Origin: Sphingobacterium haloxyli
GTDB lineage: Bacteria > Bacteroidota > Bacteroidia > Sphingobacteriales > Sphingobacteriaceae
Direction: 5' to 3'
DNA length: 64,000 bases
Assembly (NCBI RefSeq): GCF_002980525.1
Contig: NZ_PVBQ01000014.1
Span: forward strand, 1 to 64,000
The position numbers were made by a program, and so were the translations under genes. The notes beneath the pieces were generated by a model, which was given only the letters and a program-made list of their open reading frames with translations, was not told the origin of the DNA and did not search any database. Positions 52,022 to 60,612 of this stretch are shown here, in pieces. The number at the start of each line of letters is the position of its first letter. Within the stretch, counting starts at the first letter, position 1.

Positions 52022-52582
52022 ATGAAAAGATATCTCAAGTATTGTTTCGCCGTGCTAGGTACGGTTATTCTATTTTTACCAAATATATCCGCGCAGGAAG
52101 CCAATAGGGACCAAGAGTTTTTAACGAAAGCGGTTAGTTCGAATCAATTTGAAATAGCATTGGGAACACAGGCCTTAAATCAGTCAGAAAATGAGGAGAT
52201 TAAGCAATATGGTCAGATGTTGGTCAACGATCACACCAAAGTATTGGAGGAGCTGGAGGAAGCTGCTATGTCCAAAAAGCTGGTCGTACCAGATGGGATG
52301 GAAGAAGATCAGGCCTCGATATTGAAGTCGCTGTCGGTGCTGACAGGAACAGATTTTGACAGAGCCTTCAAGGATGTCGCGGTAAAAATGCACGAGAATG
52401 CTATCGCATTATTTGAAAATGCGTCCAATAATTTAAATGATGAAGAATTTAGAAGTTGGGCGGCAGAAAAAGTGCCCTCGCTCAGAAGCCACTTGGAGAA
52501 GGCCAAGGAACTACAGGTGACATCCTCCGAATCTCATATTTCTTCTCATTCTATGGAGGGAGATTCAATAGAAACCTTATAA
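52022..52582 (+). CDS. Exported DUF4142 protein
   Basis: A 186-residue exported protein of the DUF4142 family (ferritin-like helical bundle). The signal peptide ends near ISAQ. Family features are RDQEFLTKAVSSNQFEIALGTQAL, NEEIKQYGQMLVNDHTKVLEELEEAA and the late helix VKMHENAIALFENASNNL. DUF4142 proteins are periplasmic and are often found among stress genes. No metal ligands are obvious. It is followed by a small charged protein after ten bases. Confidence 0.9.
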   Translation: MKRYLKYCFAVLGTVILFLPNISAQEANRDQEFLTKAVSSNQFEIALGTQALNQSENEEIKQYGQMLVNDHTKVLEELEEAAMSKKLVVPDGMEEDQASILKSLSVLTGTDFDRAFKDVAVKMHENAIALFENASNNLNDEEFRSWAAEKVPSLRSHLEKAKELQVTSSESHISSHSMEGDSIETL

Positions 52583-52592
52583 ATAAATAACG

Positions 52593-52829
52593 ATGGCAAC
52601 AAAAGTAGAGAATGAAAAGACAGGTCTCAGAGAGAAAAAGAAAAAAAAAGAAGGCGATACTTATCAGGAACTTGGGTCGGTGATCGAAAAGACAGAACGT
52701 ACTAAAGACGGCGATGGAGAAGCGGGGGTAGATTCGCAAGCAGAGCAACTGAATGATATGCCAAACGATCCTACGGATCGCCCTTTGGAGCGCGAAAAAA
52801 AGGATAGAAAAGCGCAGAATAAAAAATAA
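52593..52829 (+). CDS. Small highly charged protein, unknown
   Basis: A 78-residue hydrophilic protein (Lys/Glu/Asp-rich, no hydrophobic segment), probably disordered. It has alternating basic (LREKKKKKEG) and acidic (DGDGEAGVDSQAE) blocks and ends KKDRKAQNKK. It starts ten bases after the DUF4142 gene and so is likely co-transcribed with it. The composition is reminiscent of stress-protective hydrophilic proteins; this is a guess. Confidence 0.65.
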   Translation: MATKVENEKTGLREKKKKKEGDTYQELGSVIEKTERTKDGDGEAGVDSQAEQLNDMPNDPTDRPLEREKKDRKAQNKK

Positions 52830-52933
52830 ATTGGGATAGCGTAGCAATGGCACAATCGTAGTAGGAACAAAGTGAAATGTATTCCGATTATAAATCCGAA
52901 ATAGTTAGCCTGTAATAATATAAATTCCATACT

Positions 52934-52983
52934 AAAAGAGGTGATAAATAATTGTTATTTTATTTATCACCTCTTTTTATTTT
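52934..52983 (+). terminator. Strong intrinsic terminator after the stress genes
   Basis: A perfect 18-bp stem (AAAAGAGGTGATAAATAA with its complement), an eight-base loop and then a T-rich tract. Confidence 0.88.
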
Positions 52984-53070
52984 AATTATATTAATTAATG
53001 TCTTATATTCGGCGAATTTGCAATATTTTTTAGTGGCAATTGGTTTATTGTAATATCATATTTAAAAAAA

Positions 53071-54195
53071 ATGATTCTAGGGGTACTTAAAGAAACCAAA
53101 GTTAGTGAGCGCAGAGTGGCGCTTAGTCCGGAGATAGTTAAACTGCTCGTCAAGAAGGACTTTAAGGTTCAGATAGAAAGTGGCGCTGGGCTGGGCTCCA
53201 ACTTCGCGGATGAAGATTATAAGCTGGCAGGCGCAGACATTGTTCGGAAAGCCGATATTTTTAATGCAGACGTCGTTCTCAAGGTGAATGCTCCTACGTT
53301 AGAAGAGGCTTCGCAGTATAAGAAGCAAGCGGTCAGTATTTCTTTGCTATATCCTTATACGCAACCGGAACTTCTCGATATGCTAAACGCTCGTCAAATT
53401 ACGTCCTTCGCTATGGATGCGGTGCCTCGTATATCACGGGCGCAGAAAATGGACGCCTTGAGTTCGCAGGCAAATTTGGCTGGCTATAAGGCGGTAGTCA
53501 TAGGAGCGAATGCATTGGGGAAAATATTCCCATTGATGATGACCGCTGCGGGCACAATTACCCCCGCGAAGGTGCTTATTTTTGGAGCTGGAGTAGCTGG
53601 TTTACAAGCTGTCGCTACAGCCAAACGTCTTGGTGCTGTGGTCGAAGTGTCCGATGTGCGTCCAGAGACAAAGGAACAAGTGGAATCGTTAGGTGGCCGC
53701 TTTTTAGTTGTTGAGAGCGCCGAAGAGGTAAAAACAGAAGGCGGTTATGCGAAAGAAGTTTCGCAAGAATTTCTAGCAAAACAGCAGCAATTGATTAAAG
53801 ATAAAATCAGAGACGCTGATCTTGTCATTACAACCGCGCTGGTGATGGGTAAGAAGTCACCGATTCTGGTTACAGAAGAAATGGTTAAATCGATGAGAGC
53901 CGGTTCTGTCATTGTGGATATGGCGGTTGAATCTGGTGGTAATTGTGAAATTTCAGAGTTCAACAAAACTGTCGAAAAGCATAATGTCACTATAATCGGA
54001 GAATCTAACATTCCGTCATTGTTAGCCGTCAATGCTAGTCAACTGTATGCAACCAATATTAGTGCTCTGTTACTTCACCTGGCCAGCAATGAAGGCTTTA
54101 AATGGGAAATGGACGAAGAAATAACCAGAGGTGCATTAATTACACACCAAGGGGAATTGGTGCATGAATTTACAAAATCTATTTTATCTAAATAA
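53071..54195 (+). CDS. pntAA: NAD(P) transhydrogenase alpha subunit, part 1
   Basis: The NAD(H)-binding subunit (domain I) of the proton-translocating transhydrogenase. The 374-residue protein starts MILGVLKETKVSERRVALSPEIV and has the GAGVAGLQAVATAKRLGAVVEVSDVRPE Rossmann fold with the ribose-binding Asp, and the mobile loop GGYAKEVSQEFL. Splitting into a short NAD-binding subunit, a small membrane subunit and pntB is the three-subunit form known from Rhodospirillum. The next gene starts 17 bases after its stop. Confidence 0.95.
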   Translation: MILGVLKETKVSERRVALSPEIVKLLVKKDFKVQIESGAGLGSNFADEDYKLAGADIVRKADIFNADVVLKVNAPTLEEASQYKKQAVSISLLYPYTQPELLDMLNARQITSFAMDAVPRISRAQKMDALSSQANLAGYKAVVIGANALGKIFPLMMTAAGTITPAKVLIFGAGVAGLQAVATAKRLGAVVEVSDVRPETKEQVESLGGRFLVVESAEEVKTEGGYAKEVSQEFLAKQQQLIKDKIRDADLVITTALVMGKKSPILVTEEMVKSMRAGSVIVDMAVESGGNCEISEFNKTVEKHNVTIIGESNIPSLLAVNASQLYATNISALLLHLASNEGFKWEMDEEITRGALITHQGELVHEFTKSILSK

Positions 54196-54212
54196 TTTAA
54201 AAATCATAAGTT

Positions 54213-54500
54213 ATGTCTGCTGAGAGTTTTATCATTCTATTGTACATATTAATATTAGCCAGTTACTTGGGCTTTGAACTAATAAATAAAGTGCCTCCAA
54301 CGCTTCATACTCCACTGATGTCGGGATCAAATGCGATTTCAGGAATCACGATTGTGGGAGCAATTCTAGCCTGTAATGAATTGGGGTTTGTTTCTGTAAG
54401 TAAGTGGCTGGGAATGCTGGCACTTATATTAGCCACCATCAACGTGGTTGGTGGTTATACGGTTACTGACAGGATGCTCAAAATGTTCAAAAAAAAATAG
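54213..54500 (+). CDS. pntAB: NAD(P) transhydrogenase alpha subunit, part 2
   Basis: A 95-residue membrane subunit with three helices. Family features are LASYLGFELINKVPPTLHTPLMSGSNAISGITIVGA, which aligns with the C-terminal membrane part of E. coli PntA. It sits between pntAA and pntB with gaps of 17 and 6 bases, confirming the operon. Confidence 0.94.
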   Translation: MSAESFIILLYILILASYLGFELINKVPPTLHTPLMSGSNAISGITIVGAILACNELGFVSVSKWLGMLALILATINVVGGYTVTDRMLKMFKKK

Positions 54501-54506
54501 AAAGTA

Positions 54507-55898
54507 ATGAACATCGTAATACAAATCTCATATCTAGTCGCCTCTATATTGTTTATAGCTGGCATTAAAATGTTAGGACGTACAAAAACTGCTCGTAAAG
54601 GAAATATCGTCTCGTCAGTTGGTATGTTCATCGCCATATTGGCAACTGTTGTTCAGGTGGAGGCTATTTCACTGATTGATATTCTTATATGCGTTCTTAT
54701 CGGGGGCACTATTGGGTTAACTATTGCATTTAAGGTGCAAATGACAAAGATCCCCGAGATGGTAGCCATGTTTAATGGCTTCGGAGGACTAGCATCGCTG
54801 GCTGTCGCTTTATCCGATTTCTGGCTAAATACACAACAACGTAATTTAGAGGTTGATGTAGTAACAGGCGTTAGCGTTGCTTTGAGTATTTTCATAGGGG
54901 GAGTCACATTCACCGGATCGATTATTGCCTTTATGAAGCTCAGCGGAAAAATGTCGGGTCGAGCGATTATTTTTACAGGTCAACACCTCATCAATTTAAT
55001 TCTTTTAGTATTGTCTGTGGTTGTCGCAGTTTTTGCATTGACAGACTTTACGAATCCGATCTACATCATTTTACTGGGTGTCCTTGCGTTAGGCATAGGG
55101 ATACTTGTGGTTATTCCCATCGGCGGAGCTGATATGCCGGTTGTTATCTCCTTACTAAATTCCTATTCGGGAATGGCCGCCTGTGCAACAGGCTTTGTTC
55201 TTAACAACAATGTGCTCATTGTATCCGGTGCGTTGGTAGGAGCTTCAGGGATTATTCTTACACAAATTATGTGTAAGGCAATGAACCGTTCACTTGCAAA
55301 CGTTCTTTTGGGAGGGTTTGGCCAGACATCTGGTGGGGGAGGCACATCGGCTGACGGTCCACAAATAGTCGTGAAAGAAGTAGGTGTTGAAGAAGCGGCC
55401 CAAATTTTTGATTCGGTTTCTTCTCTAATTATCGTTCCCGGCTACGGAATGGCAGTTGCACAAGCTCAGCATACGATCCGAGAACTAAGTGAATTGTGTG
55501 AAAAAAAAGGTGTCGACGTACGTTTTGCTATTCACCCCGTTGCGGGTAGAATGCCGGGACATATGAATGTGCTCTTAGCAGAAGCAAATATATCTTACGA
55601 TAAGCTTATCGAAATGGACGAAATTAACGATGACTTTGCAAATACAGATCTGGTATTTGTAGTCGGAGCTAATGATGTCGTTAATCCTGCGGCTAAAACA
55701 AACCCGAACAGTCCAATTTTTGGCATGCCTGTCTTGAACGTCGAGAAGGCGCAGACTGTTATTGTTACTAAAAGAAGCATGGGGAAAGGATATGCTGGTA
55801 TTGAGAATGAGTTATTTGGTGCAGATAACTGTCTCATGCTCTTTGGCGATGCGAAGCAAACCATTACTAAATTGGTTGGAGAGCTAAAGGAAATATAA
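54507..55898 (+). CDS. pntB: NAD(P) transhydrogenase beta subunit
   Basis: Has the rest of the proton channel (about eight membrane helices, 1-270) and the NADP(H)-binding domain at the C-terminus (about 290-463). The latter has IIVPGYGMAVAQAQ (GxGxxA/V), FAIHPVAGRMPGHMNVLLAEA and VGANDVVNPAAKTNPNSPIFGMPVLNVEKA. It couples hydride transfer from NADH to NADP+ with proton flow and so supplies NADPH. The 463-residue length is normal. A long palindrome separates it from the convergent putP. Confidence 0.96.
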   Translation: MNIVIQISYLVASILFIAGIKMLGRTKTARKGNIVSSVGMFIAILATVVQVEAISLIDILICVLIGGTIGLTIAFKVQMTKIPEMVAMFNGFGGLASLAVALSDFWLNTQQRNLEVDVVTGVSVALSIFIGGVTFTGSIIAFMKLSGKMSGRAIIFTGQHLINLILLVLSVVVAVFALTDFTNPIYIILLGVLALGIGILVVIPIGGADMPVVISLLNSYSGMAACATGFVLNNNVLIVSGALVGASGIILTQIMCKAMNRSLANVLLGGFGQTSGGGGTSADGPQIVVKEVGVEEAAQIFDSVSSLIIVPGYGMAVAQAQHTIRELSELCEKKGVDVRFAIHPVAGRMPGHMNVLLAEANISYDKLIEMDEINDDFANTDLVFVVGANDVVNPAAKTNPNSPIFGMPVLNVEKAQTVIVTKRSMGKGYAGIENELFGADNCLMLFGDAKQTITKLVGELKEI

Positions 55899-55929
55899 AT
55901 TTTTCGCTATTTGTACCGATTGCCAATTT

Positions 55930-55975
55930 GTAAACGAAGAAAGCATCAATTATGATTGATGCTTTCTTCGTTTAC
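55930..55975. terminator. Bidirectional palindromic terminator between pntB and putP
   Basis: A perfect 21-bp inverted repeat (arms GTAAACGAAGAAAGCATCAA plus T) around a TATG loop; its end lies one base from the putP stop codon. It can serve both convergent genes. Confidence 0.85.
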
Positions 55976-55976
55976 T

Positions 55977-57485
55977 TTACTGCTTGTCGGCGTTGGAGGT
56001 CCTCGTCCTGACCTCGTCAAATTCCTGCTCTATTTCTGCCGAGACAGGCTTACCCATCAGCGAGACTGCAACAATCGTCAGAAAGCTTAATAGAAACCCC
56101 GGAATAATTTCATATACTTCCTTATAGTCGTGGGGAATGTAAATCCAAAGTAAGACTGTGGCTCCTCCTACCAACATACCCGACAAGGCTCCCGCCACTG
56201 TCATACGTTTCCAAAGTAACGAGAGAATAACCAACGGGCCGAAGGCTGCGCCAAATCCGGCCCATGCATTACCTACAAGACCAAGAATGCTTTCTTGCGG
56301 ATTCAATGCGAGTAAGAAAGCAACGATAGCAACGACAAGGACAGAAATACGGCTCATGATAAGCATGTTCCTTGCATTGGCGTGTTTATTAAAAAATGTT
56401 CTGTAAATATCTTCAGTCATTGAACTGGAGGTGACCAAAAGCTGGGATGATATCGTACTCATAACGGCGGCTAAAATGGCAGAAAGCAAGAATCCGCCGA
56501 TAAGCGGGTGGAAAAGTGCTTTTGAAAGGTATATGAATATCGTTTCGGATACTTCTTGCGATGCATCAAAACGTAGCATGGTTTCTGCATCGAACTGTTG
56601 AAGGTACGCAATGCCGAAAAACCCTAGGAGCAAGGAACCAAAGACTGTCCCCGCCATCCAGGTCATACCTACCCGCCTCGCTTTTTTTATGTCCCTCACA
56701 CTATCGATTGCCATAAATCGGACGAGAATGTGCGGCTGGCCAAAATATCCCAAGCCCCAAGCCAAAAGAGAAATAATAGAGATAGTAGTAGTTCCCCGCA
56801 GCATATCCATATAGTTAGTGTTCTTGCGTTGGATGATGTCTATAGTTTCTTCTACCCCCCCTAATTGAAAAACAACAACCGACGGTATTAGGAGCAGCGC
56901 AATGACCATGATGGTGCCCTGTACTGCGTCTGTTAGGCTGACGGCCATGAAACCGCCTATGAACGTATAAAAAACGACGACTAGCGACGTTGCCCACAGA
57001 CCGATACTGTAATCCATGTTAAAAGCAGATTCAAACAGCCTACCACCGGATACCATGCCCGCGGACGTATACAAGGTAAAGAATATCAAAATAAAAACAG
57101 ACGATACTAGTTTCAACAGTTGTGACTTGTCGCGGAATCGGTTTTCAAAGAATACGGGAAGCGTTATGGCGTTTTTAGCGACCTCGGTGTATACCCGTAA
57201 GCGTGGTGCTACAATGACATAATTGAGAAATGCGCCTGTTGTCAGCCCGATAGCGAGCCAAGAGCCTGACATTCCCATCATATACATCGCGCCGGGCAGT
57301 CCCATCAATAACCACCCGCTCATATCAGATGCCCCTGCCGACAAGGCAGTCACAAATGGCCCCATCTTGCGCCCACCTATTAGAAATTCTTCTGAATTGC
57401 TTGTCGATTTCCGATATCCGTAGATACCTATCAAAATCATAATCAATACATATAAACCGATGGAAATAACCTCGTAAATATTCAT
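55977..57485 (-). CDS. putP: Sodium/proline symporter PutP
   Basis: An Na+-coupled proline transporter of the SSS family, used for nutrition or osmoprotection. The 502-residue protein has about 13 helices and the family motifs NSEEFLIGGRKMGPFVTALSAGASDMSGWLLMGLPG (Na+ site region), GGFMAVSLTDAVQGTIM and AWGLGYFGQPHILVRFMAI. The ATG at 57485 (MNIYEV) is chosen; a TTG three codons upstream is in frame but unlikely. Proline specificity is assigned from overall likeness to PutP. Confidence 0.92.
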   Translation of the reverse strand: MNIYEVISIGLYVLIMILIGIYGYRKSTSNSEEFLIGGRKMGPFVTALSAGASDMSGWLLMGLPGAMYMMGMSGSWLAIGLTTGAFLNYVIVAPRLRVYTEVAKNAITLPVFFENRFRDKSQLLKLVSSVFILIFFTLYTSAGMVSGGRLFESAFNMDYSIGLWATSLVVVFYTFIGGFMAVSLTDAVQGTIMVIALLLIPSVVVFQLGGVEETIDIIQRKNTNYMDMLRGTTTISIISLLAWGLGYFGQPHILVRFMAIDSVRDIKKARRVGMTWMAGTVFGSLLLGFFGIAYLQQFDAETMLRFDASQEVSETIFIYLSKALFHPLIGGFLLSAILAAVMSTISSQLLVTSSSMTEDIYRTFFNKHANARNMLIMSRISVLVVAIVAFLLALNPQESILGLVGNAWAGFGAAFGPLVILSLLWKRMTVAGALSGMLVGGATVLLWIYIPHDYKEVYEIIPGFLLSFLTIVAVSLMGKPVSAEIEQEFDEVRTRTSNADKQ

Positions 57486-57873
57486 GGGCAACAATTATTT
57501 GAATTTTCTAATGATACAAAAAAACCTCTTCATAAAAATGTGCTTGTATCAGCGGCAGGGAAACAGGGCGGAAGAATGTCCATAGATTGGCGGAGATAAA
57601 AAACCGAGCCACGCTCAAGTTGATTCTATATATTAAGAATGACAAAAACGCCTTCGATAAGTTCATCTTGCACCCACCACAGTCCCCAACCTTAATCACA
57701 TGTAGTGCAAGCGGTTCTGGGTAAAGGTAAAAAAAAAATCATATCTGCCGCGACAAATAGCTAGATTATAAATAGAAGATATAGTCGACAGCGAAAAGAT
57801 AGGTAAATTCTATAATTTGTTTTTAGTGTGTATTTTTTTCTACCTTAGGGCTCTTAAACTACAACATCATTGG
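57486..57873. other. 388-base region between putP and the AGCS symporter gene
   Basis: A divergent promoter region. No convincing gene is visible; an open frame on the minus strand of 63 codons (57508-57699) has no recognisable features. An 8-bp inverted repeat TGATACAA/TTGTATCA at 57512-57519 and 57544-57551, close to the putP start, is a candidate operator. Clear -33/-7 pairs were not found. Confidence 0.45.
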
Positions 57874-59322
57874 ATGCAGCAACTCATAAACCAAATTTAT
57901 AATATTGTCTGGAGCGACGCCCTTGTTTACCTTTGTCTGTTGACGGGGATCTATTTTACCTTGCGTTTTCGGTTTCCGCAAATACGTTATCTCAAACATA
58001 TGATCCAACTGCTTTTTGCAAGTAGTAACTCGAATCGAGGCATATCTTCTTTTCAGGCTTTTTCCCTTGCAATATCTGGACGTGTTGGAACAGGTAATAT
58101 TGCAGGTGTCGCTACTGCCATTGGTATGGGCGGTCCGGGAGCAGTTTTTTGGATGTGGGTAATTGCCTTTCTTGGCAGCTCTTCCGCCATCATTGAAGCT
58201 TCCCTTGGTCAAATGTACAAGGAGGTGAAGGATGGACAGTATCGGGGCGGGCCAGCATTTTATATCTTGAAAGGGCTAAACTCGAAAATTTTTGCATGGA
58301 CATTTGCGATTGTTACCATTATCAGTACCGGTTTTTTATTGCCAAGTGTGCAGAGCAATAGCATTTCGCTAGCTGTTCATTCCTCTTTTGGGATTTCCCA
58401 CCACGTTATTGCAATAGTATTGGTGTCGCTTCTTGCCTTTATTATTATTGGGGGTGTCAAACGTATAAGCCGGGTGGCGGAGTATGTTGTACCGTTTATG
58501 GCAGGAGCCTATATCTTAATGGCGATCGTGATCATGACGCTCAATTTTCAACAGATACCGGCGGTTATTGCCGTGATATTTGATGCGGCCTTTAACACGG
58601 AATCTGCCTTTGGTGGCATCATTGGCATGGCGATATCTTGGGGGGTAAAGCGTGGTATCTATAGCAATGAAGCCGGACAGGGTACAGCGCCTCATGCGGC
58701 TTCAGCAGCGGCGGTAAGCCATCCTATAAAACAAGGGCTGGTACAAGGGTTCTCCGTATATGTAGACACCCTATTCGTATGTACAGCAACGGCGTTTATG
58801 ATACTGTTTACGGGGCAGTACAACGTAACCGATCCGGAGGGAGGTTTTCTCGTTCAGAACCTTCATGAGTCCATACAGGCTGGACCGGAATATACGCAAC
58901 ATGCCGTCGCGAAACATTTCCCACTGTTGGGGGATAGTTTTGTAGCGATTGCTCTTTTCTTTTTTGCCTTTACCACAATCATGGCCTATTATTACATTGC
59001 CGAGACCAACGTAAGTTTTGTAATGGCGGCGAGCAAAAACAAATTACTGATATGGGTATTGCGCCTCCTCATCCTTTTATCGGTATATTTAGGTTGTATA
59101 TCCACGGCAGAATCTGCATGGGTCTTGGGGGATATTGGTGTCGGCATTATGGCATGGCTCAATGTCATTGCCATTATTTTCTTGCACAACAGGGTATTGG
59201 TATTGCTGAAAGATTACAACGGGCAGATAAGAGAGGGGAAAGACCCCGTATTCAACAATTCAAAATACAATTTTCGCAATATGGATTTTTGGAATCAAAA
59301 AAGTGACTCCTTTCCTGAATAA
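57874..59322 (+). CDS. Alanine/glycine:cation symporter (AGCS family)
   Basis: An Na+- or H+-coupled amino-acid symporter of the AlsT/DagA type. The 482-residue protein has about eleven helices and family motifs: FSLAISGRVGTGNIAGVATAIGMGGPGAVFWMW, YRGGPAFYILKG, SWGVKRGIYSNEAGQGTAPHAASAA and YYYIAETNVSF. The ATG at 57874 (MQQLINQ) is preferred over an upstream in-frame TTG because it aligns with the family N-terminus. It sits next to putP and universal stress genes, compatible with uptake of compatible amino acids. Confidence 0.92.
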   Translation: MQQLINQIYNIVWSDALVYLCLLTGIYFTLRFRFPQIRYLKHMIQLLFASSNSNRGISSFQAFSLAISGRVGTGNIAGVATAIGMGGPGAVFWMWVIAFLGSSSAIIEASLGQMYKEVKDGQYRGGPAFYILKGLNSKIFAWTFAIVTIISTGFLLPSVQSNSISLAVHSSFGISHHVIAIVLVSLLAFIIIGGVKRISRVAEYVVPFMAGAYILMAIVIMTLNFQQIPAVIAVIFDAAFNTESAFGGIIGMAISWGVKRGIYSNEAGQGTAPHAASAAAVSHPIKQGLVQGFSVYVDTLFVCTATAFMILFTGQYNVTDPEGGFLVQNLHESIQAGPEYTQHAVAKHFPLLGDSFVAIALFFFAFTTIMAYYYIAETNVSFVMAASKNKLLIWVLRLLILLSVYLGCISTAESAWVLGDIGVGIMAWLNVIAIIFLHNRVLVLLKDYNGQIREGKDPVFNNSKYNFRNMDFWNQKSDSFPE

Positions 59323-59353
59323 CGCCACGTGCAATATTATGTGCGGGATCTAC

Positions 59354-59384
59354 TTGCCAAAGCCATCGAGGCTTTGTATTTTTG
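59354..59384 (+). promoter_or_regulatory. Bacteroidota-type promoter of the second universal stress gene
   Basis: TTG at 59354-59356 and TATTTTTG at 59377-59384 with a 20-base spacer, an exact consensus match. Transcription would start near 59391, about 43 bases before the ATG. Confidence 0.7.
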
Positions 59385-59433
59385 ATGGAATAGCCCGTTG
59401 GTGTAATATACGGGACGGTAAAAAAAATCAGAT

Positions 59434-60285
59434 ATGAAGCAAACCATTTTGGTACCCACAGACTTTTCAAACAATTCGCTAACAGCTGCACGTTACGCGA
59501 TAGAACTCGCTCGGCAAATGGGGACAGACGTCCATATCTTGCACGCCTACCAGTCGTTCACCTCGGCCTTCCAGACCGCTGGCGCCAATGAAACGGACGA
59601 ACAGCAAGCGAAACGTCGGGCAGAAAGCGGACTTGGCGAGTTTACGGAGAAGCTGGGTCATGTTTCGGAGATACAGGTGGCCTCCAGTGCCGTCAAAAAA
59701 AGTAGTCTACTGGACGCCGTTAACGATTATATTGCGGAAAACAATGTCAAGCTGGTAATTATGGGGGCTCAAGGAGAATCGGGCAGAAGGAAGGACCTGT
59801 TGGGTAATAATACCTATGACGTAGCGAAGGATGTATCTCGTCCGTTGTTGATCGTTCCGGAGCATACAAAAAATGCTTCCAAATTGGAACACGTTGTGTT
59901 CTTTAGTGATTATCAGCAGGGGGATATTAAGAGTCTCACCAGCTTTAATTCTTTGTTTGACCATGCGCGACCTTCTTGTACACTGGTTCATATCCACGAG
60001 GCGGAAGATGCGCCGGTGGAAAGTGACCGACAGCGATTAGAAGAATGGAAAGCGGTACTGGAAAAGGAGACCCCCTTGAGCAATCTGTCTGCGGAACTCG
60101 CTCATGTACCCGAGAATGTGGAGGCAGTGAACGACATTCTCAAACAGCTAAATGCTGACATGACCCTCGTTACGCTCGTCGACGCAAGAAGTTTTTTCAA
60201 AAAACTGTTGCACAAAAGCTTAGCAAGGGCCATTGTTCTTAACCCTCAAACGCCGGTTCTGTTAACATCTGAAGATACGGAGTAA
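59434..60285 (+). CDS. Universal stress protein, two Usp domains
   Basis: A 283-residue tandem UspA protein, paralogous to the one at 50577. Domain 1 starts MKQTILVPTDFSNNSLTAARYAIELARQMG and has the nucleotide-loop LVIMGAQGESGRRKDLLGNNTYDVAKDVSRPLLIVPE. Domain 2 ends in a basic segment (FFKKLLHKSLARAIVLNPQTPVLLTSE). It has its own promoter and a very long hairpin terminator. The two Usp genes flank the small stress proteins, the transhydrogenase and the symporters. Confidence 0.92.
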   Translation: MKQTILVPTDFSNNSLTAARYAIELARQMGTDVHILHAYQSFTSAFQTAGANETDEQQAKRRAESGLGEFTEKLGHVSEIQVASSAVKKSSLLDAVNDYIAENNVKLVIMGAQGESGRRKDLLGNNTYDVAKDVSRPLLIVPEHTKNASKLEHVVFFSDYQQGDIKSLTSFNSLFDHARPSCTLVHIHEAEDAPVESDRQRLEEWKAVLEKETPLSNLSAELAHVPENVEAVNDILKQLNADMTLVTLVDARSFFKKLLHKSLARAIVLNPQTPVLLTSEDTE

Positions 60286-60323
60286 TTATCGCTTGAAGCG
60301 ACTTAGTGAATGAAATGGTGAAT

Positions 60324-60379
60324 AGGCACAACGAAAAAACGCTGTAAACTTTTGTTTACAGCGTTTTTTCGTTGTGCCT
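60324..60379. terminator. Very long perfect hairpin between the Usp gene and tRNA-Glu
   Basis: A perfect 26-bp inverted repeat (outer arm AGGCACAACGAAAAAACGCT, inner part GTAAAC) with a TTTT loop. The inner hairpin GCTGTAAAC/GTTTACAGC followed by GTTTTTTC acts like a normal terminator; the outer part extends the stem. It lies between convergent genes and can serve both strands. Confidence 0.88.
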
Positions 60380-60394
60380 TGCCTTTGTTGTCTG

Positions 60395-60466
60395 TAGCCC
60401 GTAGGGGAATCGAACCCCTGTTTCAAGAATGAAAATCTTGCGTCCTAACCCCTAGACGAACGGGCC
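60395..60466 (-). tRNA. tRNA-Glu (anticodon UUC)
   Basis: A 72-base cloverleaf on the minus strand. The acceptor stem is GGCCCGT paired with ACGGGCT (one G-U), the D-arm contains GTCTAGGGGTTAGGAC, and the anticodon stem CAAGA/TCTTG holds the loop TTTTCAT with anticodon TTC. The T-arm is CAGGGGTTCGATTCCCCTA-like. The discriminator base is A and CCA is not encoded. Confidence 0.95.
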
Positions 60467-60612
60467 GATTTTGTGTTTCGGTGTGCAAATATAGAAATGA
60501 TTATTTATTGTACAAAATAAAATTAAAAAAATAGTTTTCAGCTTGAGAAAAATAAGATAATAATTACGCTTAGACGTTATAAAAACCTTTTTCCACGAGA
60601 AATAGCGGGATA

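Noticed and set aside
57508-57699. 63-codon minus-strand frame between putP and the symporter gene
   Set aside because: No signal, family pattern or leader; the hydrophobic stretches are what AT-rich non-coding DNA gives by chance.
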